A stretch of 64,000 nucleotides of DNA from Pseudoneurospora amorphoporcata (lineage: Eukaryota > Ascomycota > Sordariomycetes > Sordariales > Sordariaceae), in NCBI GenBank assembly GCA_033297205.1, contig MU859078.1, positions 124,001-188,000 on the forward strand, in the 5' to 3' direction. Under the pieces are notes generated by a model. The model was not told where the DNA came from. It did no database searches and saw only the letters and a list, made by a program, of their open reading frames with translations. This document shows, in pieces, positions 1-12,601 of this stretch. The position numbers and the translations under genes were made by a program. Position 1 is the first letter of the stretch; each line of letters begins with the position of its first letter.

Positions 1-1
1 C

Positions 2-1453
2 AGTCACATCATGGACCGACTAGCCTTCAAGTCCACAAGTACGAGGACTGCCGACGAGATGCTCGAGACCGTTGAGAAGCTCGGCGGTAACATTCAGTGC
101 GCCTCGTCTCGCGAGTCCATGATGTACCAGGCGGCTACCTTCAACAAGGCTATTCCCACCGCCGTTGAGCTCATGGCCGAGACCATCCGCGATCCGAAGC
201 TTACAGACGAGGAGCTTGAGGGACAGATCATGACGGCTCAATATGAGGTCAACGAGATTTGGTCCAAGGCTGAGCTGATTCTGCCCGAGCTGGTGCATAT
301 GGCTGCTTTCAAGGACAACACCCTCGGAAACCCGTTGCTTTGCCCCAAAGAGAGGTTAGATTACATTAACCGGGACGTCATCCAAACATACCGCGACGCT
401 TTCTATAGGCCCGAGCGCCTTGTTGTTGCCTTTGCTGGTGTTCCTCATGAGAAGGCCGTCCAGCTCGCCGACAAGTATTTCGGTGATATGAAGGCGTCTG
501 AGGCCTCTGGTCTCTCAAGGACCGGTTCCGAAACCTCTCTCGACTCACTAGCGTCCGAGTCCAGCGAGGCCTCGAGTAAAACTTCCTCCTCCTCAGACTC
601 TTCCGAGCCGAGCGGCGGGCTACTCTCCAAGCTCTTCTCTCCCAAGGCCAAGAAGGCCACCCCCAACCCCTTCCTCACCCGGGTACCTATCAGCACCGAA
701 GACTTGACCAGGTCCGCCCACTACACCGGCGGATTCCTCACCCTCCCACCACAGCCCCCACCTCTCAACCCCAACCTTCCCACCTTCACCCACATCCAGC
801 TCGCTTTCGAGGGCCTCGCCATCTCGGACGACGATATCTACGCCCTCGCCACTCTCCAGACCCTCCTTGGCGGCGGCGGCTCCTTCTCCGCCGGTGGTCC
901 CGGCAAGGGCATGTACTCGCGCCTGTACACCAACGTGCTCAATCAGCACGGCTGGGTCGAGTCCTGCGTGGCCTTCAACCACTCGTACACGGACTCGGGT
1001 CTCTTCGGGATCGCCGCCTCGTGCTACCCCGGTCGCACCCTGCCCATGCTGCAGGTCATGTGCCGCGAGCTGCACTCCCTCACGACCGAGCATGGCTACT
1101 CGGCTCTGGGCGAGATCGAGGTTTCGCGCGCCAAGAACCAGCTCCGCAGCAGCCTGCTGATGAACCTCGAGAGCCGCATGGTCGAGCTCGAGGATCTGGG
1201 CCGCCAGGTTCAGGTCCATGGTCGCAAGATTCCCGTGCGTGAGATGACGCGCCGTATCAACGAGCTGACAGTTAAGGACCTCCGGAGGGTTGCCAAGCGC
1301 GTGGTCGGTGGTATGGCTAACAACGCTGGCCAAGGAAGCGGCGCGCCGACGGTGGTGTTGCAGGAGGCGACGGTGCAAGGACTCAAGACTACGGAGCTCG
1401 GTTGGGATCAGATCCAGGATACGATTGCTCAGTGGAAGCTTGGTAGACGGTAA
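2..1453 (+). CDS. MAS2: Mitochondrial processing peptidase alpha subunit (3' part)
   Basis: This is the C-terminal 483 codons of the alpha subunit of the matrix processing peptidase, which with the beta subunit removes targeting peptides from proteins entering the mitochondrial matrix. The reading frame is open from base 2 (S-H-I-M-D-R-L-A-F-K-S-T), so the gene starts upstream of the window and the ATG at base 11 is internal. The family glycine-rich loop (LLGGGGSFSAGGPGKGMYS, bases about 865-920) that holds substrate is intact. As expected for the alpha subunit, the HxxEH zinc motif of the catalytic beta subunit is absent; the matching segment reads HIMDR. A serine-rich, low-complexity insertion (bases about 495-680) separates the two M16 peptidase halves. 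The gene is convergent with the next one. Identity is secure; only the 5' end is missing. Confidence 0.95.
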   Translation, partial: SHIMDRLAFKSTSTRTADEMLETVEKLGGNIQCASSRESMMYQAATFNKAIPTAVELMAETIRDPKLTDEELEGQIMTAQYEVNEIWSKAELILPELVHMAAFKDNTLGNPLLCPKERLDYINRDVIQTYRDAFYRPERLVVAFAGVPHEKAVQLADKYFGDMKASEASGLSRTGSETSLDSLASESSEASSKTSSSSDSSEPSGGLLSKLFSPKAKKATPNPFLTRVPISTEDLTRSAHYTGGFLTLPPQPPPLNPNLPTFTHIQLAFEGLAISDDDIYALATLQTLLGGGGSFSAGGPGKGMYSRLYTNVLNQHGWVESCVAFNHSYTDSGLFGIAASCYPGRTLPMLQVMCRELHSLTTEHGYSALGEIEVSRAKNQLRSSLLMNLESRMVELEDLGRQVQVHGRKIPVREMTRRINELTVKDLRRVAKRVVGGMANNAGQGSGAPTVVLQEATVQGLKTTELGWDQIQDTIAQWKLGRR

Positions 1454-2194
1454 AAGTCTGCTGAGAAACCTGATGACCGAGAGTAAAAATCTGGCGTGGA
1501 GAAGCTGTAAGAGATGTTTGCATTGGACGTAGCGAGCCGAAACGAACGAGAAAAGGCGTTTAGGTATCCATGAGCATCGGCGGGATGAGATAGAGGGAAA
1601 GAGGCTAGATGGTTGCTCTTTGCTTGTACAATCACAACTTTTCTTGGCGAGTTGTGCGACATGTATACTAGTTATCATATCCAACTGTACTATAGTAAGA
1701 TTTCTATATAAAAAGTCAAAACTCATTTATCGCTTCCATTACTATGTATCGCGTAATTAAAGTGACTTTGTTACAGATCTCTTGAATCTAACGTATCTAT
1801 GTTGCACCTTCATACATGATCTCAGCCACCAGAGCGCATGTATAAACAGCAACTAAGTAAAAGATATCCCAAACATCATCTTTCCCCATATAAGAACCAA
1901 CGCTACCCTTCTCTTAACTCCTTATCAAAATGCGTGTATATCGAGGACTCATAAACGTGCCCTGCCCCGTCCTTGTATATCAACTCCCAGCGCCCCATTG
2001 AACACAAAAGCCACAAACCGCCAAACACCGAAAATACCCATCATGTGTGTAACCAACCATCGTTGGCGGACTCCAACCAACCTACATCACTCCTCAACCG
2101 CCAAAACCACCACAGGCCTCTCAAACCGTCAAGTCAAGTCAAGTATGCCTCACCATCAACCAACCCTTCCTCAACCCCCTTCCAAAACCCGACA
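1454..2194. other. Convergent intergenic region
   Basis: This AT-richer stretch separates the stop codons of two converging genes. It presumably holds both 3' UTRs. Short open frames occur at about 1970-2190, but they overlap the 3' flank of the minus-strand gene and have no coding character. I see no RNA gene or repeat. Confidence 0.7.
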
Positions 2195-5100
2195 TCAAAG
2201 CTTCGACCTAACAGCCTCCAACCGATACTTGACATCCTTCAGCGCCTTGGTCACCGGCTTCCAATCGTCAAACTGCTTGAGTAATTCCTCCACCTCGTTC
2301 GATAGCTCTGACTTGACAAAGTCCTCTTCCAGCAGGCCGCGCATGATCCAGGGTAAGTGGTATGGGTTTGGGTTGGAGAGGGTACCGGGTTGGCGGGGAG
2401 ATATGTCACAGGGGACGGATGATGATTTGTTGTGGTTGTTGGGAGAGCTTGGAGTGACGATCGATGTAGTTTCTAGGGCGTGGGAGATTGCTAGGCTAGA
2501 TTGGGGAGAGAGGGGGTGAGCAAGAGAAGATTAGAAAGGGGGGTGGGTAGTGGTGGGTGGAAGGAAAGGAGAGGCGGGGAAGACGTACTCATAGACTTGC
2601 TCGTCGTCGTAAAGACGAGAGTGACCATCGCCTGTGTATAAGCTGCCAGCCAAAGGGATGGAGAGCTCACGGATGAGTCCGTGGTCTGTGACGCCGAGGT
2701 TTCGGAGTTTTAGTGCGAAGCCGACTAGGTGAGCGATGCTGGGAATTTATCCGTGTTAGCGAAGCACAGTTGGCCTGATATCAAGGTTCACCTACAAGTC
2801 AGGAGCATGGATCCGGCCGTCGATAAATACGGCCCGGTAGATGTACGGGTGATGAGCGGGAGCGTATATGGCGGATTCCAAGGGGACAAGCTGGTCGTCG
2901 ATGCTGCCGATATATGTGATTCGAGCACCGTAGCTCAACACAGCCTTGACAGCCGCTTCAAGCTTCTTTGATACCTCGCTTTGCGGATCTCCGAATTCCC
3001 ACAGTTCAGCTGCAGATCCCATGAGGATACCCAGACCAGTCTTGTAATCCGGAAATGGGCCGAGAGACACGCCAGCCATAGCACAAACACCGACCTTGGC
3101 TGTTGGAGAGATGACGCCCAGCTCGTAGAGTTTTGCCAGCAGCATAATGCTTACGGGGACTCCCTGAGAATGGCATGCCAGTATCACAACGTCAGCTTGA
3201 CGGATCTTGTCGATCCAGTTCAATAACAGCTTCCAGAGATTTTCCACGCGCTCGTCGATCTTGCCTTCGCCCTCAAGGGCAACCTTTTCGATCTCACAGT
3301 CCCCACAACCGTGACTTTCGGCCCACCTTCTAATAGCTTCAGCGCCGTGGTTGGCAAATTTTACCGATGTTCCAGTCGGTTGTCCCGTTAACGGACGCAA
3401 ATAGTATGTAGGGATCAAACCGTGTACTCCAAAAGCGATCGCCTTTTTGATCTTCGGCGGCTCCCTAGCAATGTTGACATGCTTAGGCGCAGGTTGTTGC
3501 GTTCGAAGTAGGTAATTTTTAATCTGTCGGACAATAGAAGGGTTCTCTTTCATGCGGTACACGTTGTTGAATGACGGGAGGACAAGGTTGGGAGGTGGCA
3601 GTTTGATCGAACTCGAACTCTTGGAGGTTTCAGCTTTCGGTGTTCCTTCAGCCTTTGCGATAGGCTCAACCTTGGGTGTATCAGGGCGGGAAATGGGCTC
3701 TTCGACCATAGATTGCGGTCTTGCTCGTTTCCCTTTATTCGAAGAGCTTGCTTTTAATGGAGGTGTGGCTGCCCTAAGTTCGCCATCTTTTTTTACCGAT
3801 TTTAGTGATAGCTCCTTGGTTGGCTCTGTCTCGGGCTCGGTCGCACTGGCGTTCTTGGGATGGGACTCTGAGCTTTTCCCCGCCACAGCCAGCTGGCCAG
3901 TTTCCTCCTTCTGCCCATCTTTCTTATTTGACGTCGATCCCGAATCCCGGTACCAGAACGCCCAAGTGGAACCCGATTTTGGCTGTTGTGCTGGGGTCGG
4001 CTTTGTCTCTTCTCCCGGAGGCGCATCCTGCATCTCAACATCTTCAGAATCGTTTTGCGGTTGGTTTGTCGTCTCCTGCTGTGGCTCCCCCGCCGACGCT
4101 GTTGGATCCGTCTGTTGCTTTGTTTCTGCCGTTCCACTCCCTGGCCAAAACCCAAACAAATAACTTCCGTAAGTATAAGTCGGCTTTTCTTGGGTTTCAG
4201 CTTGTGATGGAGGTTCCTGGGCATCTGGAGCCTTTGGCGGATCTTCGTCTGACGGCATGTTGTCTGTTGGTTCGTCGGTTGGCTTGGAGGGTTCAGGTGC
4301 TTCAGGCTCGCTCTCGTTGGACTTCAGTTCGCTGGGCTTCAGCAGAGCCGGGGCGCCGGCAGTTAACACTGGATAATAGTAGTATGCAGACTGGCCCAGC
4401 CACCCTAGCCAGCTGGAGGAAGCTGCTTCTCCCGACTGTGGTTCCGTGGCGGTAGACTGTGCCTCCGCAGGCTGTTGTGTACTATTTGTATCTGTCGTCG
4501 GTTGTGGCTGTTGTGGTTGTTCGATGTCTTGTTCATTGCTGCCAGTGGTACCAACAGCGACTTGGTCGGTCTTGGCAGCGTTATCGTCCGCTGCCTGCCC
4601 CGGCTTTGGTACCTCACCGCCTGTGGATCCCCTATCATTAAGGTTCTCGGACTGTGACATGTTTGAGAGAGACGAAGATGAAGCTGCACCGTCGAGACTG
4701 GCACTGTCGGTGCTTCTTTCTGTATTGAAACGACTAAGATCTGCTCGCTTTTTCGATTTGAGGGTTCCGCCCATTATTGTTTCACGGGCGACTTGTGTCG
4801 AGGGTGTCGATTTGCGTGGCCATGAGCCGTACCAACTTCGAGCTTTATGGGGCTGGGAGTCTGTTAGCATCGTGTGTAACACTAACCGGCCGGATATGGT
4901 GGCTGAAGAGGAATAGGCTACCTCTTTCAGCGCTCGCTTGCTCGAGATGGATATTGTATCTGCGGTCGTATTAGGTTGGGATGCTGAGTGAGTACTATCG
5001 GGTGTCGGGATCGTCGTCGAAGCTGGGCTCGAAGCGGTCGGCGTCGGAACGGCTTTTGAACGCCATATAGAGGCTGCCAGACTCGAGGATGATTTCGGCG

Positions 5101-5206
5101 GCATATCGGGTGTGGGCGTTGAGGATTCGGGAACAGCACTACCATCCGCCGTTTCGGTCGGAGGATTTGGCTTCGCCTTCTTTCGAGGACCCATGGTGAA
5201 GACCAT
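2195..5206 (-). CDS. YML020W-like alpha/beta hydrolase family protein
   Basis: Read on the minus strand in three exons: 5206-2796, 2738-2589 and 2495-2195, giving 953 aa. The introns are 57 nt (donor GTAGGT, branch GCTAAC, acceptor CAG) and 93 nt (donor GTACGT, acceptor TAG). Extending past the first donor gives an immediate stop, whereas splicing restores conserved C-terminal sequence such as NPYHLPWIMRGLLEEDF. Residues 1 to about 560 are disordered, rich in P/S/T/Q/E. The last third is a lipase-like fold with GVHGL and the nucleophile-elbow motif CHSQG. This matches the fungal family of yeast YML020W, whose substrate is unknown. The first ATG is at 5206 with a good GCCATGG context; a second in-frame ATG lies at 5194. 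A possible in-frame 69-nt intron is at 4853-4921. Family assignment is from recognition of the C-terminal domain. Confidence 0.85.
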
Positions 5207-6262
5207 GGCGAGCAAGGCCAACAACGGGTACCTCTAAGATTATAGGGCGAACTTGGGCCGCATTGCTGTTTTTTTTTTGTTGAGTCGTCGAGTCGAAATG
5301 ATGGGAAATGGGAATGCGACAACCTACCTAGTGTTGCGTGGCGCCGATAGGGACAAGTTGACAAGACCAGGCACCGCTCAGGCTTATACTTGACAATCAA
5401 TCCGAATGTGTACTTCTACTTGGACGGTCACCGGGGGAGGGAACGCTTTCATCCATTAGAGGTTTCAAAGGCTCCAGCTCGGCGGGATGCATGTACGTCA
5501 TTTGCCAGGTTGTAGCGCACACTCAGTCCAGGGGAACCGAAGAGGTACCTGGAGAACCATGTGAACGAATGCTGATGTCGTTAGTGCCAATACAAGTTGC
5601 GGTCTATTATGTTCCATCAGATTGAAGAATATTTCAATCTCGTACCAACATGGCATTTCAAGACGTGTATTCGTGAATCTTGAAGAGTTATACCCACGTT
5701 ACCTTACAATGATTCAACATTCTCACCAACAACGGCCTGCAGTACCTAAGGTACCTACTCTGTACCGGACTGTAATGTTTCCTAACCTGAACCTTCCCTG
5801 CCACGCATGCGGCTGACCCGCTGTGCAAAAGGTAGGTACCTGTAGCGTACCTGGCGAATGTGACAGCGTCCTGTCAGCTGATGCCCTGCTGTGGGCCCGT
5901 GGCACTCATAGACAGGCTCGACAGGGAGGACACCCCGCAAGACTCCAGACCCCAATGACCCCAAATGTCAGTGGACAGGGCATGCACGCCGTACCTTAAG
6001 AGATGGCAGAATGCGTGGCAGCCGCTGCCCACCGCCTTCGTTATCGTTATCTGGCCGCAGTGAACGGCGACGGACCCACCAAAAATTTTCGGCAACGGAC
6101 AGCTGAGTAGAAGCGGCCTGGGTCAGTTTTTGTCAGTGCTGTCGATTCTGAAGTGTGAAGGCGGGCAAAGGGACGAGGGATCCAGTGCGGATATCTCTCC
6201 AATTGCAACTCCAACACATCCATCCATCCATCCATCCTTTCTTGATACCCATATTATTCAAC
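5207..6262. promoter_or_regulatory. Divergent promoter region between hydrolase gene and RRP5
   Basis: About 1.05 kb lies between two diverging start codons, so it should hold both promoters and both 5' leaders. It contains three copies of the palindrome AGGTACCT (5543-5550, 5749-5756, 5834-5841), a T/A run at 5270-5278, and a CATC tandem just upstream of the RRP5 start. I see no open frame with coding character. Confidence 0.6.
6217..6236 (+). repeat. CATC tetranucleotide repeat, 5 units
   Basis: Five perfect CATC units lie 26 nt upstream of the RRP5 start codon, so they are probably in its 5' UTR. This is an ordinary microsatellite that is likely to vary in length between strains. Confidence 0.85.
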
Positions 6263-9200
6263 ATGGGTGCGCAAAAGCGCAAGGAAGGCCCAGGCGGCGC
6301 CCCGGTCAACAAATCAACACAACCGGCTTCCGAATCAACGAGACCTTCGAAGCGGCCAAAGTCCAACGGTGCCGCCAACAACAAGGCGGGCGCAAAGACG
6401 GGCAAGCAGGCCAACAGCAAGCCCGCCCCCAAGTCCGACAAGCCCGCTCCTCCTGCTCCCACCGCCCCGGTCAACTCGTCGTTGATGAAGGAAGAGGAGC
6501 CTGTGTTCCCCAGAGGCGGCGCCAGCGTCTTGACACCTCTCGAATACAAGCAAATTCAAGTCCAGGCCAAGAGCGACGCCCTGTTTGAGGAGCAGTCCGG
6601 TAAGGCCGCCGCCAAGAAGGCTGGTGGTGAGAAGGAGGGCAAGCAGAACAAGTCTAAGAAGAGGTCAAAGGGCGACGACACACCCGCTAAGCCTGACGAG
6701 GACGCCGTCAAGGTCGAGAGTCTTAACTTCAAGGTATGCGCCAAACCGGTCGTGGATGCTTCAGTTCGGTCAAAGTGCTAACTTGTCGTAGCGTCTGGTC
6801 AAGGGCTCTCTAGTCCTTGGTTCCGTGTGCGCCATCAACACCCTCGACATCGCCGTTGCTCTACCAAATAATATTATCGGCCATGTTCCCATCACTGCGA
6901 TCTCCACCCCTCTCACAAAACGCCTGGAGGCCAGCGCCAGCAACGGCGACGCCGAAGAGTCGGACGACGAGAACGATAACGACGTTGACCTTGAATCCAT
7001 CTTCCAGATCGGCCAGTATGTGCGCGCCTACGTTGTATCCACGGTCGACGAGGCTTCTCTACACACCCCTGGAAAGGCCAAGCGCCATATCGAACTCTCT
7101 CTCCAGCCCTCTCTCGCCAACACCGGTATGGCGGAGCAAGACGTTGTTGTGAACAGCACAATTATGGCCGCCATTGCCAGCGTGGAGGACCACGGTTATG
7201 TCATGGACGTCGAGATCGCCGATTCGAAGTTGCAAGGCTTCCTTGCTCGCAAGCAGGTCGACAAGAGCATTCCCCAGGAGGCTCTCCAGCCAGGTGCCGT
7301 CCTGCTCTGCATCGTCACCAAGAACGCCAAGGGCAAGATCGTTCAGTTGTCCACATTGGGTGAAACCATTGGCAACGTTGAGAACGTCCCTGCGGCTGCC
7401 ACCACGATCGACACTTTCCTTCCCGGTACTGCCGCCGACGTGCTTGTGTCCGAGGTTTCCAACCACGGAATTGTTGGCAAGATTATGGGATCGCTGGATG
7501 TCACCGCTGATTTGGTTCACTCTGGTGCTGGCCCTGATGGCGTTGATCTCGAAGACACATACAAGGTTGGCTCTCGCCTAAAGGCCAGAGTCATCTGCAA
7601 CTTCCCTACTGCGAAGAACCCCAAGTTGGGTATCTCCGTACTAAAACACGTTACCTCGTTGAAGCCCAAGACTGCTTTCAGGGACGACCAACCAGTTGTG
7701 CCATTGCAGGCTCTTCCTCACTCGACAATCGTGGAGAAGTGCACGGTCAAGCAGATCGAGCCTGAGATCGGTCTCTACGTCGATGTCGGTGTCGAGGGCG
7801 TGTCTGGTTTCGTCCACATTTCCCGTGTCAAGGATGGCAAGGTTGATGCTCTCTTCGAGAACAGCGGTCCTTATAAGGTTGGATCTGTTCACGCTGGTAG
7901 AGTTATTGGTTACAACGCTTTCGACGGCATGTATCTCATTTCCCTGGAGAAGAGTGTTCTCGAGCAACCATTCCTTCGCATTGAGGACATTCCGGTCGGT
8001 GCCGTTGTTTCTGGTGTGGTTGAGAAGATGGTCATCAACGCGGCCGGTGTTGGTGGTCTTATCGTCAAGATCGCTGATGGTATCTCTGGCTTGGTACCCG
8101 AGATGCACTTCGCCGACGTTCACCTTCAAAACCCCGAGAAGAAGTTCCGGGAAGGCCTGAAGGTGAAGGCCCGTGTGCTCTCGACTGATGCTGCCTCTCG
8201 TCAGATCCGCCTTACTCTCAAGAAGACGCTCGTCAACTCCGATCTCCCCGCCATCCAGACTTACGATGAGATTACTGTTGGCCAACAGGCGCTCGGTACC
8301 ATCATCAACGTCTTGCAACATGGCGCGATTGTGCAGTTCTACGGCAGGCTCCGTGGTTTCCTGCCAGTCTCTGAAATGAGCGAGGCCTACATCCACGACC
8401 CCAAGGAACACTTCCGCGTTGGCCAGACGGTCAGCATCTACGTTATCAGCTTCGACCCTGATGCCGCCAAGCTTATTGTTTCTTGCAAGGACCCAGCTGC
8501 CTTCGGTCTTGAGAAGCAGTTGGCCCTCAAGAAGCTTCAAATCGGTGATGTGGTATCGGCCAAGGTCACGCAAAAGACTGACGACGATGTCTTCGTTGAG
8601 CTTGCCGATAGCTCTCTCAAGGCCATCCTCCCTGTTGCTCACTTGACGGATAAGTCGGTCAGCAAGACTCAGTCTGCCCTCAAGAAGATCCACGTCAACC
8701 AGACTCTTTCTGAGTTGGTGATCTTGGAGAAGAACGAGGCTCGCCGTTCTATCATCCTCTCACAGAAGCCCATCCTCGTCAAGGCTGCCAAGGAAGGCAA
8801 GTTCCTTACTAGCCTCGATGGCGCTCGCGTCGGAGAGGAGGTTGCCGGCTACGTTCGCAACATCACTGCTACGGCTGTCTTCGTCCAGTTCGGTGGCAAG
8901 TTGACTGCCTTGCTTCCCAAGTCTATGATTCCTAAGGAGGGTCAAGACAAGCCCGACTTCGGCATGTTCAAGTCTCAGTCTGTTACCGTCCAGATCACAT
9001 CCGTTAACAACGAGCTCAACCGCCTGGTTGTTGCTGTCCCCGGTGCTACGGAGCAGGCCAAGAAAGTTGAGACCAAGGGCGAGAAGCTCGCTAACCCTGT
9101 GGATGAATCCATCACCTCCTTGGATGATATTTCCATTGGCAAGCTGACCAAGGCTCGCGTTGTGTCCGTCAAGGACACTCAGGTCAACGTCCAGCTCGCT

Positions 9201-11800
9201 GACAACATCCAGGGTCGTATCGATGTTTCTCAGGTGTACGACAACTGGGAGCAGATCAAGGACAGCAAGAAGCCCTTGAAGAAGTTCCAGCCCAAGCAGG
9301 TCGTCCCTGTCCGCGTGTTGGGCGTCCACGACGCTCGCAACCATCGCTTCCTCCCCATATCCCACAGATCCAGTCATTCCGTCCTTGAACTGTCCGCGAA
9401 GCCGAGCGATGTTAAGGAGGAGGGCGCCTCTTCCGAGGCCCTGTCCTTCGACAACCTCAAGGTTGGTTCCAGCTACGTGGGCTTCGTCAACAATGTTGGC
9501 CAGGGCCACCTTTGGGTCAATCTCTCCCCCACCGTTCGCGGCAGAGTCAACGCTATGGAGGCCTCCGACGATGTGTCGTTGTTGACCAACCTTGCGAAGA
9601 ACTTCCCTATCGGCTCGGCCCTTCGTGTCCGCGTCGTCTCTGTCGATGCCGAGTCCAGGCGCCTCGATCTCTCTGCCAGATCTCCTGGTTCCGAGGACGA
9701 GTGGACTTGGGACAACATCGCGCAGGATGTCATCCTTGTTGGCAGGGTTACCAAGGTCGATGAGCGCCAGGTCATTGTCAAGCTTAGCGAGAGCCTGGCT
9801 GGTCCCGTACACAAGGTTGATCTTGCTGATGACTACGAGGAGGCCAAGCCTGCCAAGTTTGCCAAGAACGAGATCGTCCGTGTTGCTGTCGTCGAAGTTG
9901 ACAAGAGCAACAAGAGGATACGTCTATCTACCAGACCTTCTCGTATTCTCAACTCTTCGCTTCCTGTCAAGGACAAGGAGATTGTTCAGCACGCTAAGCT
10001 CGAAGTCGGCGAGATTGTCCGTGGCTTCGTGAAGAACGTTTCTGACAAGGGTCTGTTCGTCACTCTTGGTGGCAACGTCACTGCCTTTGTCCAGATCAAG
10101 AACCTCTCCGATGCTTACCTCAAGTACTGGAAGGAGCAGTTCCAGGTCGATCAGCTCGTCAAGGGCCGCATCGTCTCTGTTGCTAACGGCCGTATCGAGA
10201 TGAGCTTGAAGCCCTCTGTTGTCGACAAGGACTACGTTCCCCTCACCACCATCTCCGGCCTCAAGGAGGGCCAAACCATCACTGGTCGCGTCCGCAAGGT
10301 CGAGGAGTTCGGTGCCTTCATCGACATCGATGGCTCCGACAACCTCTCTGGCCTCTGCCATCGCAGTGAGATGTCCGACAAGACCGTCAAGGATGCTCGC
10401 AAGTTGTATGAGGAAGGTGACAAGGTCAAGGCCAAAGTCCTCAAGGTGGATGTTACTGCTAAGAGAATCAACCTCGGCTTGAAGCCATCCTACTTCGGCG
10501 AGCAGGGTGACGAGGATGAGATGGATGTCGATGAGGAGGCTGCCGAGGACAGCGAGGGCGACGACTCTGATGAGGATATGAGCGACGCTGACGGTGCCGT
10601 CCAAATCACTGGCACCGACAACGTTGAGGAGGACTCCGAAGATGATGATGAGGCCAGCGATGTCGAGATGGCTGATGCCTCTGACGTTAAGGGTCTCGAG
10701 GCCGGCGGCTTCGACTGGTCTGCTTCTTTGGAGGATGGCGAGAAGGTCGACGCTTCTGCGGCTGATCTCGAGGCCTTGGCCAAGAAGAAGAAGGCGCGTC
10801 GCGAGCCTCAGATTACCGTCGATAAGACTGCTTCGCTCGATGTTAATGGACCTCAAACCGCCAGTGACTACGAGCGCCTCCTTCTCGGTCAGCCCGACTC
10901 CTCCCAGCTCTGGATCGCCTACATGGCCTTCCAGATGCAGGTGAGCGATCTGGCCGCTGCCAGACAAGTTGCCGAGCGTGCCATCAAGACCATCAACATC
11001 AAGGAGGAGATTGAGAAGTTGAACGTCTGGATTGCCTATCTCAACTTGGAGGTTGCTTATGGCAACGAGGAGACCGTCGATGAGGTGTTCAAGCGTGCTT
11101 GCACGTACAACGACAAGCAGGAGGTCTACGAGCGCCTGGCCAGTATCTACATCCAGTCCGGCAAGCGCAAGGTAAGCTTTACCACCCCTCTAATACCCTA
11201 TAATTGCAGGTCGCTAACATAATTCCACAAAAACAGGAAGCCGATGACCTCTTCGAGAAGATCGTCAAGGAGTTCGGCTACAAGTCGCCCGAAGTCTGGG
11301 CCAACTACGCCCACTTCCTGCACACCACCGCGCACTCGCCCGACCGCGCCCGCGCCCTCCTCAAGCGCGCCACCCAGGTGCTTGGCAAGGAGACGCACAT
11401 GTACCTTGCCCTCTTGCCCAAGTTCGCCGCGCTAGAGTTCCGCTCGCCCAACGGCGACAAGGAGCAGGGCCGCACCCTCTTCGAGAACCTGCTGGCCACC
11501 TACCCCAAAAAGTTCGACCTGTGGAACCAGTTCATCGACCTCGAGACCTCGGCGGCCGACGCCGACAAGGGCGTCATCCGCGACCTGTTTGATCGCGGCA
11601 GCAAGGTCAAGGGCCTCAAGCCCCGCCAGGCCAAGGCCTGGTTCAGGAGATGGGCCCAGTGGGAGGAGAAGAACGGTGATAAGAAGAGCAGGGAGAAGGT
11701 TAGCGCCAAGGCGCAGGAGTGGGCGAGGACGGCGGCGGAGAGGAAGAAGACTGCTGCTAATGCTGCGGCCCAGGAGGACGAGGAGGAAAGTGATGAGTAG
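6263..11800 (+). CDS. RRP5: rRNA biogenesis protein RRP5 (S1 repeats plus HAT/TPR)
   Basis: Three exons, 6263-6733, 6792-11171 and 11237-11800, encode 1804 aa. Rrp5 is a nucleolar scaffold needed for both small- and large-subunit pre-rRNA processing. Residues 1-157 are a basic, Ala/Pro/Lys-rich leader. A long array of S1 RNA-binding repeats follows (about residues 160-1390), recognisable from recurring G-x-V-x-G-x-V, GFxHISR and GFLPVSEMSE-like strings. An acidic linker (about 1394-1460) and a C-terminal HAT/TPR block (about 1510-1804, with LWIAYMAFQMQ and WANYAHFL) complete the family layout. Introns are 58 nt (GTATGC...TAG) and 65 nt (GTAAGC, branch GCTAAC, CAG). An earlier in-frame AG at 11208-11209 could add nine codons, but it would need a 38-nt intron. 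The ATG at 6263 follows the CATC repeat and starts MGAQKRK, typical for the family. Confidence 0.95.
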
Positions 11801-12601
11801 ATGTGATGATATCCCTTTCACAGTTGTTTGGTTTGCGACGTTATACCACCTACTGGGAAGCAGAAGAAGAAGAAGACAGACGGGTTAGGGTTTTGCTGCC
11901 GCCCAGCCAAGTCCACGGTTTATAGAGAGGCAGGCAGGAAAATAGGAGAGAGCATGCCCAGGCGCCTTTGTAGTAACTTTTGTATATAGGGTTCGGTTGT
12001 CTTTTTTATTTTCACCAAAGCCTGATGTTTGAAATATTTCATATGTCTTGGTCTCACTTTTTTCTGTAAGCGTTGAGCATTTACCCTATTATGGTCTTGG
12101 ATATTAGAGGACATAAAACTGAAGATTCCGTCCACTTTTCTCTTGAAATAGCCAATGACCGCCTGACCGGTACTAGACTTAGATTAGTGGCTGCCAACAG
12201 AGGTCACGGCACGGTATTGCAAGTAAGTCCTTATCATATTCCTTCTCGCCTCTTTCCTACTGTGTGTGTGTATGTTACTTATGTTGCTATCAACCTCAGC
12301 TCTGATTCCATACTCCGACGACATACTCCATGCATGGCTGTCGCTGCAGAACATGCCATGAGTGTTCATGTGGAAACTTTCTTGAGCCGGTTTCTTGTCT
12401 AATGACCATTCATGATGCCCCTAGACCACGGTAGTAATGATGATAAAAGTATGGAGGTAAAAGCATCCCTGATCAAGCATCTTCTCTCTCCTGGGTATTG
12501 AGAAGGATGCTTTCACAAGTCATCACTTCGAAGCCCGAAAGCACGCATACGCCGTCCAAAAAATAATACGTTCATAAGCTACTACTTCCACTGTTAAAGT
12601 C
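11801..12601. other. RRP5 3' flank and 5S rRNA upstream region
   Basis: This AT-rich interval holds the RRP5 3' UTR and the upstream DNA of the 5S gene. A TATA-like CATAAG at 12573-12578 lies 29 to 24 bases before the 5S start, the position at which Neurospora 5S genes carry their upstream TATA element. I see no protein gene. Confidence 0.6.

Noticed and set aside
7641..10967. Three minus-strand frames of about 350 codons over RRP5
   Set aside because: Antisense shadows of the RRP5 second exon; their products are Leu/Val/Asp/Gly-rich without domains.
11208..11236. Alternative RRP5 acceptor at 11209 adding nine in-frame codons
   Set aside because: It would require a 38-nt intron, below the usual fungal minimum, and the branch site GCTAAC lies after it, serving the later acceptor.
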